Assembly: GCA_963765265.1 (NCBI GenBank) | Contig: CAVXVN010000008.1 | Span: 372,001-436,000 of the forward strand | DNA length: 64,000 nucleotides | DNA from: Bacillus_BD sp963765265 | Lineage (GTDB): Bacteria > Bacillota > Bacilli > Bacillales > Cytobacillaceae | Direction: 5' to 3' | Shown here: in pieces, positions 36,606 through 46,338 of the stretch | How positions within the stretch are numbered: position 1 is the stretch's first letter | Layout of the letters: each line of letters opens with the position of its first letter | Program-made: the position numbers and the translations under genes | Notes under the pieces: model-generated | Database searches by the model: none | What the model saw: the letters and a program-made list of their open reading frames with translations, nothing else | Told to the model about the DNA's origin: nothing

Positions 36606-37553
36606 TCAACCCTCTTTCACAGCTGAAACTTTATTTTCTAAAACGCCCACTTTATCGATTGAAATTTGAACAACATCCCCGTCTTTTAACCATACTTGTG
36701 GGTTGCGGGCAATCCCTACGCCTCCAGGAGTTCCGGTTAAAATAACGTCACCAGGCTCAAGCGTCATTAAATTTGATAAAAATGAAACTAAATATTGAGG
36801 TGTAAAGACTTGATTAGCTGTATTGGTACGTTGACGTTCCTCACCATTAACCGTTAACACCATTTCTAAACCGCTTGGATCCGTTAATTCGTCAGATGTT
36901 ACTAACCATGGACCCATTGGTGCAGATCCTTCAACTGTTTTGCCTTGTAACCATTGGAGTGTACGACGTTGAATATCACGGTAAGTCACATCGTTCACGA
37001 TTGTATAACCAGCAATGTACTCCAATGCATCCTCTTCTTTTACGTTACGTGCTTGTTTACCAATAACAAATGTAAATTCTGCTTCATAATCCAATTGCTC
37101 TGAAATGGGGAAGAATGGAATATCATCTTGTGGCCCAATAATCGTGTTATTGTATTTTGCAAAAATAACTGGATGTGACGGGATTTCTCTTCCCATTTCC
37201 AAAATATGTTCACGGTAGTTGTGTCCAACGCAAATCATTTTTCCTGGTGTTGGTACAGGAGCTTCTACTCTTACTTCATCATAAGAGTAAATAATTTTAT
37301 GTTTAAAAGAACATTCGTTTTCTAAAGCATAGGTAACAGCTTCTTTCGCAATGGAAAGGCTCTCATTTCCCCCTTGTAAAAACTCAGTCATGGCAGAAGG
37401 AACATATGCCTCTGCGATTTTTTCATAACGATATTGTCCTTCTGCTTGTAATTTAGCTTGATAAGCGTAGTTTAAATCGATCACTTGATTCGTTTCTGTT
37501 TTTAATTCTGCAATTCTTGAAAATCCATTATGGCTATATGTAATTAATTTCAT
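36606..37553 (-). CDS. Fumarylacetoacetate hydrolase-family protein, probable fumarylpyruvate hydrolase
   Basis: A 315-residue FAH-fold enzyme. Conserved pieces are KMICVGHNYREH, the metal-binding glutamates in LDYEAEFTFVIGK, VNDVTYRDIQ and the C-terminal VILTGTPGGVGI. It should cleave fumarylpyruvate to fumarate and pyruvate, the last gentisate step. ATG 37553 with GGGGAAAAG upstream; a longer reading has no site. First gene of the operon, with a strong promoter and a 12-bp inverted operator-like repeat just upstream, divergent from the IclR regulator. Confidence 0.87.
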   Translation of the reverse strand: MKLITYSHNGFSRIAELKTETNQVIDLNYAYQAKLQAEGQYRYEKIAEAYVPSAMTEFLQGGNESLSIAKEAVTYALENECSFKHKIIYSYDEVRVEAPVPTPGKMICVGHNYREHILEMGREIPSHPVIFAKYNNTIIGPQDDIPFFPISEQLDYEAEFTFVIGKQARNVKEEDALEYIAGYTIVNDVTYRDIQRRTLQWLQGKTVEGSAPMGPWLVTSDELTDPSGLEMVLTVNGEERQRTNTANQVFTPQYLVSFLSNLMTLEPGDVILTGTPGGVGIARNPQVWLKDGDVVQISIDKVGVLENKVSAVKEG

Positions 37554-37577
37554 ATCTCTTTTCCCCTTTGTATTTTT

Positions 37578-37638
37578 ATTATCTAAATAGTTTACTAAGT
37601 TCACTAATATGATAATATAATATTTAGATAATTGTCAA
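37578..37638 (-). promoter_or_regulatory. Promoter and operator-like repeat of the gentisate operon
   Basis: On the minus strand TTGACA (37633-37638) is followed by an 18-base spacer and TATCAT. Two exact inverted 12-mers, ATTATCTAAATA (37578-37589) and its complement (37621-37632), lie in the promoter spacer and downstream of the -10. They are good candidates for binding of the adjacent IclR-type regulator. Confidence 0.6.
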
Positions 37639-37724
37639 TATTATTTCTTCTTTATTTCCACATTGGTTCTATAAAGAAAGCGATTGAGATCTTTTCTGAA
37701 TAATTTAATTTTTCTGAAAAAATA

Positions 37725-37786
37725 TTGACATCCCCAGTTAGTCATCTGTTATGTTTGTTCTAGGTCTAAAAAATACGTGATCATTC
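37725..37786 (+). promoter_or_regulatory. IclR gene promoter region with short palindrome
   Basis: TTGACA at 37725-37730 with a TATGTT-like -10 at 37750, followed by the palindrome CGTGATCATTCACG (about 37772-37785) and then AGGAGG. A candidate autoregulatory site. Confidence 0.4.
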
Positions 37787-37808
37787 ACGCAGGAGGAGAA
37801 CAAAAGGA

Positions 37809-38573
37809 ATGGAAGTGACCAAAAGCGGCTCTATGATCCAATCCTTACAAATCGGAATTGGAATATTAGAAGTCATATCAGAACAAAGGAGACCACTAAA
37901 GTTTAACGAAATACTTGAACTCACGAATTTCTCAAAAAGCAATCTGTATAAATATTTAAATACATTTGTTCATTTACAGATGCTTTATCGGGACAAGGTG
38001 GCGGGTACGTATGTACTCGGAAGTCAATTGATTAAGTTTGGAATGATCGCCTCAGACCAGAATAATGTTCTTGGCTGCATCTCCCCTTTTCTAGAAGCCA
38101 TCAGCAAAAAATCAGCATGCTCGGTTACTTTTTCAATTTGGACAGAAAATGGACCAATGGTTATTAAATTGTTTAATAATAATCTGGGCTTCAATATTGG
38201 CGTTCAAGTTGGAACCATATTACCGGCAACTTCTTCAACGGGAAAAATTTTTCTGGCGTTTAAAGAGGATTATTTTCTTGAACAATGGAGAGAAAAGGAA
38301 TTAAAACTATTGAGTCCTGAAATGATTGAAGGGTTGGAACAAGAACTGAATATCATTCGTCGAAACGAAATTACTTTTTCAAATGAGCCTATTGTAGCCT
38401 CCGTCTCATCGATCTCTTTTCCAATATTTAATTATCAAAAACAGCTTTTAGCTGCCGTCGCTGTGGTGGGATTTAATGAACAAATCCCGATGAATGAAGA
38501 GGAAAAGCTAAGCCAATATATCATTGGGATCAGTAGGGAAATTTCTAATAGTTTAGGATATCAGCAGGATTAA
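37809..38573 (+). CDS. IclR-family transcriptional regulator
   Basis: A 254-residue regulator. The N-terminal winged helix (LQIGIGILEVISEQRRPLKFNEILELTNFSKSNLYKYLNTFV) is followed by a GAF-like effector domain (CSVTFSIWTENGPMVIK, LPATSSTGKIFLAF, ASVSSISFPIFN). IclR proteins often control aromatic-acid pathways from a divergent gene, as here, and usually bind a pathway compound. Likely represses or activates the FAH-isomerase-dioxygenase operon through the inverted repeat at 37578-37632. AGGAGG lies 12 bases before the ATG. Confidence 0.9.
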   Translation: MEVTKSGSMIQSLQIGIGILEVISEQRRPLKFNEILELTNFSKSNLYKYLNTFVHLQMLYRDKVAGTYVLGSQLIKFGMIASDQNNVLGCISPFLEAISKKSACSVTFSIWTENGPMVIKLFNNNLGFNIGVQVGTILPATSSTGKIFLAFKEDYFLEQWREKELKLLSPEMIEGLEQELNIIRRNEITFSNEPIVASVSSISFPIFNYQKQLLAAVAVVGFNEQIPMNEEEKLSQYIIGISREISNSLGYQQD

Positions 38574-38592
38574 GATCAGGGAAACCACAGCA

Positions 38593-38628
38593 AAAAGAGG
38601 TGACCACCAAAATGGTAGTCACCTCTTT
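38593..38628. terminator. Bidirectional terminator
   Basis: AAAGAGGTGAC and GTCACCTCTTT arms (one inner mismatch) between the convergent IclR and M20 genes, with A/T tracts on both sides. Confidence 0.85.
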
Positions 38629-38648
38629 ATTGTTTAAAAAATCTCTTT

Positions 38649-39797
38649 TTATTTCGATAATCCTAAAATTAACTCTTTATAGATATCGAAGAATGCAAAG
38701 TAGTAATCTTTGTAGACATATTCATCTGTTTTGTGTGCCATTTTTGTTTCGCCTGGACCAAACATCATGAATGGGAAGTTGTCATCTTTACCTCGTAATA
38801 AGTTTGATGCATCCGTTACCCCTGGCGAACCTTTAACCGAAATTTCTAAATCTAAATGTTTTTTACCGAGTTCTTTAGCAAGATCAACCATTTCAGACTG
38901 TCCTGAAGTGAAAACACTTGGTAATGACATTGTCACTTCAACATTAATTTTAGAGCCTTCTTTATTGTATTTGTTAGCTGTTGTGTTGAATAAGTCAATC
39001 ACTTCATCGTTATCAAATTCTGGAATCGTACGTACGTTTATTTCAGCTACAGCTTTATCTGGAACTGAGTTTACTTGGTTTCCTGCATTAAAAATCGTTG
39101 TACTCATAACCAATTTATCTAGAACTTCATTTTTACGATCATCGCCATTCAATTTTTCATCTACTTCTAATAGATATTCCATCAATGGATTAATCGCGTT
39201 ATAACCTTGGTCAGGCATAGAACTGTGTGCTGCTACACCAATAGACGTTACACGCAAGTTAAGGGATCCTTTGTGAGAGTAAATAATCGTATCATGAGAA
39301 GGTTCAGCTACCCATAGATAATCTACATCATCCATATAGCCTTCATCGTATAATTTTTTAGAACCTGCTTGACCGACTTCTTCACCAGTCGTTGCCATAA
39401 AACGGACAGTACCATTTTTTAGTTCATTATTTTCTTTGAGTTCAATCATCACTAAAGCAAGGTTTACTAAACCTGCTTTCATGTCATTTGTTCCACGTCC
39501 GTATAATTTTCCGTCTCTTTCTGTCAATGTGAACGGATCTGAAGTCCAATCGCTTTCATCACCAGGAGAAACGACATCCATATGACCAGAAATGCCAATG
39601 ACTGGACTCCCGCTTCCAATTTCAGCCACTAAGTTAACACGAGTGTCTGTAACTGGAACAATTTTAGATTCGATGCCGTATTCAGCAAATAAATCTTTCA
39701 AGTAATTTGCCACTTCGATTTCGTTTTCATTAACAGATTTAATCGCTATAATGTCAGATAAAATCTTTATCTTTTCTTCTTCTGTAAAATGTTTCAT
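38649..39797 (-). CDS. M20 family metallo-deacylase (ArgE/DapE-type)
   Basis: A 382-residue zinc amidohydrolase. Metal ligands lie in ISGHMDVVSPGD, GRGTNDMKAGL (bridging Asp), the catalytic ATTGEEVGQAG and the late MFGPGETKMAHKTDEYV. A lid domain (HSSMPDQGYNAINPL) lies between. The enzyme removes acyl groups from N-acyl amino acids. Most Bacilli make lysine by the acetylase route, so a DapE role is not required; a general N-acyl amino acid deacylase is safer. ATG 39797 follows GGAGGG. Single gene. Confidence 0.88.
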   Translation of the reverse strand: MKHFTEEEKIKILSDIIAIKSVNENEIEVANYLKDLFAEYGIESKIVPVTDTRVNLVAEIGSGSPVIGISGHMDVVSPGDESDWTSDPFTLTERDGKLYGRGTNDMKAGLVNLALVMIELKENNELKNGTVRFMATTGEEVGQAGSKKLYDEGYMDDVDYLWVAEPSHDTIIYSHKGSLNLRVTSIGVAAHSSMPDQGYNAINPLMEYLLEVDEKLNGDDRKNEVLDKLVMSTTIFNAGNQVNSVPDKAVAEINVRTIPEFDNDEVIDLFNTTANKYNKEGSKINVEVTMSLPSVFTSGQSEMVDLAKELGKKHLDLEISVKGSPGVTDASNLLRGKDDNFPFMMFGPGETKMAHKTDEYVYKDYYFAFFDIYKELILGLSK

Positions 39798-39913
39798 ACT
39801 AAATCCCTCCAGGATTTTTTTGTCTATCCTCAGGTGAGAATACAACTGTATTTAACCGAAAAGTCCATTAATATGTTAGCCACTTCCGGAAATATTATAC
39901 TCCTTCCTTTATA

Positions 39914-40192
39914 CCCCACCTATAATTTTGGTGGGGTTTCGTAAATGCTATATTGGTTTATTTTTATTTGGTACTCGACATTCCTCTGGAATAGTTTCAG
40001 TCAAATAAAAGTAATTTCGTTCCAAATCTATTAGTACAGAAAAAATACGGTCAAATCAGAAAAACACAAGCTAGTAATGGTGCCGTAAATCTAAAAGAAC
40101 AAGAAACATAATACAAAGTTTGACGGTTTCGGAAGACCGATTCACGGGATTGGAAGCAGAGATGATCTTTTTGCTTCTAATCCGCTTTTTTT
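39914..40192. other. Intergenic region with two hairpins
   Basis: ACCCCACCT / GGTGGGGTT at 39914-39938, and on the plus strand GGATTGGAAGCA (40147-40158) with TGCTTCTAATCC (40172-40183) followed by GCTTTTTTT, a convincing intrinsic terminator. Yet no intact plus-strand gene precedes it; a short open stretch ...YGQIRKTQASNGAVNLKEQET ending near 40111 may be the last trace of one, or a small RNA is made here. Confidence 0.45.
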
Positions 40193-40253
40193 GGAATTCA
40201 TTTGCGTGTTTAATAATCTATTAAATATTTCAGGTAAAACATCTTCACCGTTT

Positions 40254-40307
40254 GATTCAACAATTATGCCCCGGATCGTGGAAGATCCGGGGTATAATTG
40301 TTGAATC
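40254..40307. repeat. Long 24-bp hairpin overlapping the ketopantoate reductase stop
   Basis: GATTCAACAATTATGCCCCG and onward to GATC (40254-40277) pairs with 40284-40307 with a single G-T wobble around a 6-base loop. Its right arm includes two bases of the stop codon at 40306-40308. It probably terminates the gene although no T-run follows. Confidence 0.75.
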
Positions 40308-41232
40308 AATTTGGTTTTCCGTTTTCATACGGTTTCAGTATGCCATACAGCGTTTCAATGACCGGAACTGTTACATGGTGTTTAGCTGCCAAACGCAGTG
40401 CTCCCCCATGTAAATGCTCAACTTCTAAAGAAAGCCCCTTTCTCATATCCTGATGCATGGAAGAGGTTGCTTCTTCTCGGAAACCTTTTAATCTGTTTGC
40501 CATCGTTTCTACTTCTTGCTCTGTTAACGCAATTCCCTCTTTCTCAGCAAGCATACCCATTTCAAAGACTACATTTCTAGCAACAACAAACGAAGCCTCT
40601 GATTTTGCGATAAAGCCAGCGGGTAGCTGCATGGCTGAAGTAATTCCAGAAAAGGCCGTAATAAATATGTACTTTTTCCACATATGTTCTAAAATATTTT
40701 CTTCTCTTAAGATATTCGTTTTTACCAGACGATTGATCTTTTCTAATTGCTCACACATATCTGTTTGCTCGTGATGAAGGGCACCGAACTTTATGGCACT
40801 GCTTCCGCTAGTATGCTCCACGTAGCCTTGTTCATTTAACGTTGCAATAATAGAAGCAAATCCGCCTAGCACCTTTTCTTTTCCGATGGCTTGTTGTAGT
40901 GTTTCCAAATGCTCCACCCCATTTAACAAAGGGAGTACAAACGCTCCTGTCTGCTCCACAATCGTTTGAACCTGCGGTATCGCTTGGTCAAGATGATAAC
41001 CCTTTACAGCGAGTATCACCAAATCTATGTTTTTGACTTTTTCAGGTGATGTAAAAACAGTTATATCTTTTCTTTCAAAATTTCCTTCGGGGCTATTTAT
41101 TTTCAACCCTTCATTTGTTAATTGAGCAGCCCGTTTTTCTCTCACAAAAAACGAAACATTTAGACCTGCTTCTAACATCCTCCCACCAAAATAAGCTCCC
41201 AAAGCTCCTGCACCTTGTACCAAAATATTCAT
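40306..41232 (-). CDS. 2-dehydropantoate 2-reductase (ketopantoate reductase)
   Basis: A 308-residue NADPH enzyme of pantothenate synthesis. N-terminal GAGALGAYFGGRM is the dinucleotide site, followed by LVILAVKGYHLDQAI, LLNGVEHLETL and the catalytic lysine region EHMWKKYIFITAFSG with a later glutamate (SLEVEHLHGGALRLA). ATG 41232 is preferred over a start six codons earlier because AGAGG lies upstream. Bacilli often carry several panE paralogues, and some reduce other 2-keto acids, so the symbol is withheld. Confidence 0.87.
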   Translation of the reverse strand: MNILVQGAGALGAYFGGRMLEAGLNVSFFVREKRAAQLTNEGLKINSPEGNFERKDITVFTSPEKVKNIDLVILAVKGYHLDQAIPQVQTIVEQTGAFVLPLLNGVEHLETLQQAIGKEKVLGGFASIIATLNEQGYVEHTSGSSAIKFGALHHEQTDMCEQLEKINRLVKTNILREENILEHMWKKYIFITAFSGITSAMQLPAGFIAKSEASFVVARNVVFEMGMLAEKEGIALTEQEVETMANRLKGFREEATSSMHQDMRKGLSLEVEHLHGGALRLAAKHHVTVPVIETLYGILKPYENGKPN

Positions 41233-41387
41233 AATTGGGTTTCCTCTCATATCTCTTTTCCATTATGTTATCATGGATACAAATACATTAGTCAAACAAT
41301 TTAGTGAATTGTGTCACAAACTTCTCTTCCCTCTTGGAAACACGAGGATGGTTCTTTAGCTGGCATCGGAAGTATTGCTCTAAAAAG

Positions 41388-41435
41388 GGTCAGTCTCCCA
41401 ATGCATTAATACTTTAGCAGACTGGGGGACTGACC
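41388..41435. repeat. Inverted repeat of the GGTCAGTC family, with a decayed REP-like arm upstream
   Basis: GGTCAGTCTCCCA (41388-41400) and TGGGGGACTGACC (41423-41435) pair with one mismatch. A related decayed copy lies at 12495. Just upstream, 41336-41356 (GGAAACACGAGGATGGTTCT) resembles a worn left arm of the REP-like palindrome. Confidence 0.6.
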
Positions 41436-41457
41436 GCTTAGCTCCAAACATAATAAA

Positions 41458-41497
41458 GCTAGACTTTGCCTACGAAGGAAGTAGACGAAGTCTAGCT
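41458..41497. terminator. Terminator of the MHS transporter gene
   Basis: AGCTAGACTTTGCCTAC / GTAGACGAAGTCTAGCT, 17-bp stem with two wobble pairs, 75 bases past the transporter stop. Confidence 0.6.
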
Positions 41498-41571
41498 AAA
41501 TCATTTGTCATTAGAATATTGAGTCCTCATCTATTATTTTGATCTCAATATAATCATTGGACTAGTATAAA

Positions 41572-42898
41572 TCAATCATCCAAGTCTCTACCCGTTCTAT
41601 CTTTAGTAAACGCCATGGCAATTAAGGAAACGAAACCAGCCACAATAATAAATAGACCAACTGGGATATAGCTATTATTGTATTTTGCAAGTAAAGCAGT
41701 TGCTATAAGCGGTGCTGGACCACCAACTAAAGCAGCCCCGATCATATACCCTAATGAAATCCCTGTATAACGAATATTTGCGCTGAAACTTTCTGCAAAT
41801 AATGCTCCTAAAACGGCTCCGTACATTGGCCAAATAATACCAAAACCAATGACAATAGCTATTGTTAGCGCAAATGTAGTTTTTAATGAAATTAACCAGA
41901 AGTAAGGTATAGCATAAAGCATAATTGCGACTGTACCAGCAACAAACATCTTTTTCCTACCGATACGGTCTGAAAGTGCACCAGAGATCATCATAGCTGG
42001 GATCGCAACAATAGCAGCAATTAAAATAGCGTTCAATGCAACTGTTTTATCATATCCTACCGTACCAACTGCATAAGAAATCGTAAATGTTGCAAAGATA
42101 AAGAATGTAGACGTTTCAATAAACTTAGCACCAATTGTTGTTAATACAGCTTTCCAATGCTTTGTAAGTGTTTCAAAAAGTGGAACTTTTACTGTTTGTC
42201 CAGATGCAGCAACCTTTTGGAATGAAGGTGTTTCACCAATTCCTTTTCGAATCCATAAACCAAAGACAACGATTACAATACTAAGTATGAATGGTATTCT
42301 CCAACCAAAGCTTAAAAATTGTTCTTCAGTAAGAACAGTCGTTAAAACTGATGAGAAAAGTGATGCTAAACTTAAACCAATCATCGCACCGATCTGAGGA
42401 ATACTTCCGTAAAAACCACGTTTGTTTTTAGGTGAATATTCCACCGCGAGTAAAATACCGCCACCCCATTCACCACCAAGTGATAGCCCTTGCAGAAGTC
42501 TTAATGATGATAAGTAATATCGGTGCCCATATACCAACTGTTTCATAATTTGGTAAAAGCCCCATTCCAACAGTTGATAGTCCCATCAACGATAAAGTAA
42601 TAATAAGCGTTTTCTTACGACCAATTCTATCTCCAATATGACTAAATATAATACCACCAATCGGACGAACAAGGAACGCTAACGCAAAAGATACATAAGA
42701 TAGCATCATACTAACATAGGGATCATCACTTGGAAAAAAGAGTTTATTAAAAACTAAAGCAGCCATCGTTCCATATAGGAAGAAATCAAACCACTCTACT
42801 GAGCTACCAACCGCACTCGCAATCAGCGCTCTCATTCTAGTTTTTTTGTCTATTAAATCCTCTTTAGCAATTTCAGAATTATTGCCAGTTGCATTCAT
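41572..42898 (-). pseudogene. MFS transporter, metabolite:H+ symporter (MHS) type, frameshifted
   Basis: About 440 residues, 12 helices. The MHS signature is visible: GSSVEWFDFFLYG in helix 1, RPIGGIIFSHIGDRIGRKKTL (motif A), then LLQGLSLGGEWGGG in helix 4 and SDRIGRKK again after helix 8. MHS carriers import organic acids or osmolytes (shikimate, alpha-ketoglutarate, proline/betaine) with protons. The frame breaks near 42500 at ...LLII / RLLQGL by one extra base. Perfect AAAGGAGGAG site before ATG 42898. Near the gentisate operon but not in it; substrate unknown. Confidence 0.86.
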
Positions 42899-43506
42899 GA
42901 AAATCTCCTCCTTTTTAATAAAGATTCAAACTACTAGACTTCAATACATTGTTACTTTATCCGAAATCGTTTTCAAAATAACTCAAAAAAAATATGTAGA
43001 ATACCTAATGAATTTTAGAATCAATATAAATACCGGTTTTTTATATTAATTCTAAATATAATTTTAATTCATATTTTAGAATAGTACAATATATTTTTTG
43101 AAAATAATTAATATTTTAATTCTTCATTTTTCTACCCTTGAAAAACCTAATAATACTGCAATTTCAGAGACATTTTATAGTGAATACAAAAGATAAAAAA
43201 AGGAAAAGTGTGTGGGACTGTTTACTTTTTTGTTTTATTGAAAAATTTTTAATATATTTAATTTTCTAATAATTATTGTTTGTTTTAAACTCGAACTACT
43301 TTTTATGTATGTTTGGCTCAGACTTTTCCTTATTACAGTTATTAACGGGTATCTTGATTAGACTATATTTACATTGAAGGTTAGATTAAAAGATGCCTGA
43401 CATCGCGATTCGGTAACATATTACCATAAAGTGGTCAGGCACCTTCTTTTATGCTGGGTCCCTATTTCTTGGATTCCATCATAAGATTTTATTTATATCA
43501 CTTCAT
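42899..43506. other. Long AT-rich intergenic region
   Basis: 608 bp with no gene. At 43388-43450, AAAAGATGCCTGAC and GTCAGGCACCTTCTTTT make a hairpin of the CAGGCACC repeat type enclosing a small GGTAA/TTACC stem. The remainder is very AT-rich and presumably contains the transporter promoter. Confidence 0.5.
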
Positions 43507-43869
43507 TTAGTAAATTTGTTTCTCAGGAATTACTCCCCTTACCCCGCCACGCGGATCTTCCATATCACCCTTAAACCTTGGAATCAAATGAACATGAACA
43601 TGAAAAATGGTTTGGCCAGCAGCTTCCCCACAATTAACACCAATATTATAACCATCTGGCTGGTACTCCCGTCCAACAGCTTTTTACCCTTCAAACAATA
43701 ATTGATCAATAGCCTTTCTCTCTTGATCCGTTAAATCAAAATACTGTTCAACATGTCTTTTCGGAATGATGAGCAGATGGCCTTTATTTACTGGGTATTT
43801 ATCATAGAAAGCAATGGCAAGATCATTTTCTAATACGATATCGTTTATAGTGCAAAAAACACATGTCAT
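43507..43869 (-). pseudogene. HIT-family hydrolase with in-frame stop
   Basis: A 120-codon HIT (histidine triad) gene in one frame. The start MTCVFCTINDIV and RHVEQYFDLTD are typical, and the catalytic triad FHVHVHLIPRFKGD is complete near the end. Codon 62 is TAA (43684-43686) between LLFEG and KAVGREYQPDG, where AAA would be expected. Unlike the other broken genes here this is a base substitution, not an indel. Active HIT proteins hydrolyse nucleotide phosphoramidates such as AMP-lysine. Confidence 0.85.
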
Positions 43870-43908
43870 ATGTATAACCTCTATTACAATTTAATTTTTT
43901 CAAGACAA

Positions 43909-46338
43909 TTATTTGTTCCTTCGATCTCTCCGTTCAAAATACTGATGCAGTCGATATTCACAAATTTCCTTCGTCCATTTAAAGAGTATGTCATAATCCT
44001 CTTCTACTAGATCAAATTGAAGCTGAAATACATCATTCTCGAACGTGATTAACCCCTTCGAACTGCCGCTCCATTTTGTCATCGGCATTCTGGCAATTAA
44101 CCTGCTAACCTTATCTTCAGTGTATTCCCATAGCTGCTTTCCAGATTTATCGGATAGATCAATTCGTTTGCGATATTCTTTTTCTGTTAAATAGTGATGA
44201 AATGCTGGTGCTGCTTCAGTTGGAGAAATAGGTTGAAACCACATATCCACTCCTCGATCAAGCATCACTTTCAAAACAACCATCTTATAGCTTTTTGTCA
44301 TCACTGTCTTTTCCACTTCAACAATCCACGGTTCATAGCGGCGAAATACTTCCTGTTCCCGTTCGGATAATTCATTTGCCCATAAAAGAAATCCCACATA
44401 TGATTTAAATTCCTGTTTGTAAAAGGAAGACTTCGATCCACCTTTCAAATGCAGTTCAAGGTATGAAGGTCTTCTGCCAAGTTCTTGTTTTAGAGCAAAA
44501 TAATCATCGTATAGCTTCTGTCTTCGTGGATGTTTTTTACGCGCCATTTCTTCAAGTAAGTTAATAACCTGAATATCTAATTCAAAGGAACATAGCTGTG
44601 GAACAGTGGGTTCAATAATTACATTTTTCTTCTTATCTTCATGATTTGTATCAAATACACTTAGCTTAATATCGGCATTGCGATAGTTTCCGATCAGATC
44701 AATGATGACACAAGCTTCCTTGTCCGGATGAAGTCGAAGACCACGCCCCACTTGCTGGGTAAAGACGGTTAACGACTCCGTTGGTCGAACAAAAAGCAAT
44801 GTATCAACCACAGGAATATCGACCCCTTCATTAAAAAGATCCACCGTGAAAATAGCATCCAGCTCGCCTTTTTCGAGCATAGAAATCGCTTTGGTTCGAC
44901 TAATATCTACTTGCTTCGAATGCAAACTCACTGTCTTATATCCCTGTTTATTAAAATAACCCGATAAAAACACGGCTTGTCGAATGGATGAACAGAATAC
45001 GAGAGTTCTAGTCTGTTTATGTTCCTTCCATGCCTGTAAAATATTCTCTGCCATCTCTTCACGTAATTGAACCTTTAACAAATCCTCTTCCGCATATCTC
45101 GTTCCAAGCCAGGTTAATTGTGAGTAGTCTGTATCATCATAAACGCCAACATATTTAAAAGGAGCAAGCCACTGACGTTGAATGGCTTCCAAAAAATCAA
45201 TCCGATAAGCCACATTCCCGTTACAAATCGCATACACATCTTTATTATCATTTCGATCAGGTGTAGCCGTAATTCCAAGCAGAAACTGTGGTTTAAAATA
45301 ATCCAGCACTCGCTGATAAGTAGTGGCAGCTGCGTGGTGAAATTCATCAATAATAATTAAGTCAAAAGTGTCTGGCTCAAAAACTTCTAAATGTTGCTTC
45401 ATGCTTAAAGTAGAAACAGACGCAAAAATACTTTCGGCCTTGGCATCCTTCATTTTCCCGTTATAAATGCCACCACTTCTCTCAGGCATAATCTGCTCGA
45501 AAGACCGCTTTGCTTGATGCAAAATTTCCTCACGATGAGCAATAAAAAGAATTCGTTTAAACCTCCCCGCAAAAAATCCAGCCAAATATGTTTTACCTAA
45601 ACCCGTAGCCATGACAACAAGAGCACTATTATAGCCTTCCTCTAAAGCAGTCTCTAATTGTTCCAGTGCTTCTGGTTGAGCAAATCTCGGTTTAATTTCG
45701 CCATATGTTGTAGGTGGATCCATTACTACTTCAACCTCGGAATGATCATCAGCTGGAAGCATTAATTCAATCTCTTCCAGCTCCGTCCAAGTCTTCACCA
45801 AGTTATCATGCTTTTGGTGATACTTTTCATACTGTTCCCGATAATTCTTGATCGTCTCCTCATTAACAGGTACCGTTTGATCACTATGGAAAATATCTTC
45901 TATGTATGTTTTAACTGCCAAATCGTAAGCTTCTGGTCCCACCGCTTTATCAAGCGAAAGATTCCATTCAATCCCTGAAGTTAATGCGGATCGAGAGAGA
46001 TTGGAAGAACCGACAATTAAAGTACCGCTATCATCATATTGAAAAATATAGGCCTTTGGATGAAAAGAAACACCATTACTCTGCCATAGACGAACTTCGA
46101 TGTTAGGATGAATATCGATCAAAGACTTTAGTGCTTCTGGCTGTGTGATGAAAAGATAATCACCTGTACAGATTTTGATATCGGCTCCACGCTCGGTCGC
46201 TCGTTTTAATGCATCACCAATAACACCAACCCCAGATTTCATCGCAAAGGAAGTTAAAATATAAATGCTTTTTGCGCGGTCGATTTCTGGGACTAGATGA
46301 TTAATCAATCTCTCTGTTATTAGTTGTACTTTAGGCAT
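43909..46338 (-). CDS. PLD-nuclease/SF2 DEAD-DEAH helicase fusion
   Basis: An 809-residue protein. Residues about 1-160 are a phospholipase D-type nuclease domain with one HKD motif (H93, K95 and GSSN at 110-113). The SF2 helicase follows: Walker A MATGLGKT (about 243-250), DEFH box (331-334), GITATPDR, then the second RecA domain (TLVFCSSI, TVDLFNEGVDIP, QQVGRGLRL). The 250-residue C-terminal region is unrecognised. Such PLD-helicases are found among bacterial defence systems and restriction-like enzymes. It overlaps the MazG-like gene by 8 bases, so both are made together. Confidence 0.88.
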   Translation of the reverse strand: MPKVQLITERLINHLVPEIDRAKSIYILTSFAMKSGVGVIGDALKRATERGADIKICTGDYLFITQPEALKSLIDIHPNIEVRLWQSNGVSFHPKAYIFQYDDSGTLIVGSSNLSRSALTSGIEWNLSLDKAVGPEAYDLAVKTYIEDIFHSDQTVPVNEETIKNYREQYEKYHQKHDNLVKTWTELEEIELMLPADDHSEVEVVMDPPTTYGEIKPRFAQPEALEQLETALEEGYNSALVVMATGLGKTYLAGFFAGRFKRILFIAHREEILHQAKRSFEQIMPERSGGIYNGKMKDAKAESIFASVSTLSMKQHLEVFEPDTFDLIIIDEFHHAAATTYQRVLDYFKPQFLLGITATPDRNDNKDVYAICNGNVAYRIDFLEAIQRQWLAPFKYVGVYDDTDYSQLTWLGTRYAEEDLLKVQLREEMAENILQAWKEHKQTRTLVFCSSIRQAVFLSGYFNKQGYKTVSLHSKQVDISRTKAISMLEKGELDAIFTVDLFNEGVDIPVVDTLLFVRPTESLTVFTQQVGRGLRLHPDKEACVIIDLIGNYRNADIKLSVFDTNHEDKKKNVIIEPTVPQLCSFELDIQVINLLEEMARKKHPRRQKLYDDYFALKQELGRRPSYLELHLKGGSKSSFYKQEFKSYVGFLLWANELSEREQEVFRRYEPWIVEVEKTVMTKSYKMVVLKVMLDRGVDMWFQPISPTEAAPAFHHYLTEKEYRKRIDLSDKSGKQLWEYTEDKVSRLIARMPMTKWSGSSKGLITFENDVFQLQFDLVEEDYDILFKWTKEICEYRLHQYFERRDRRNK

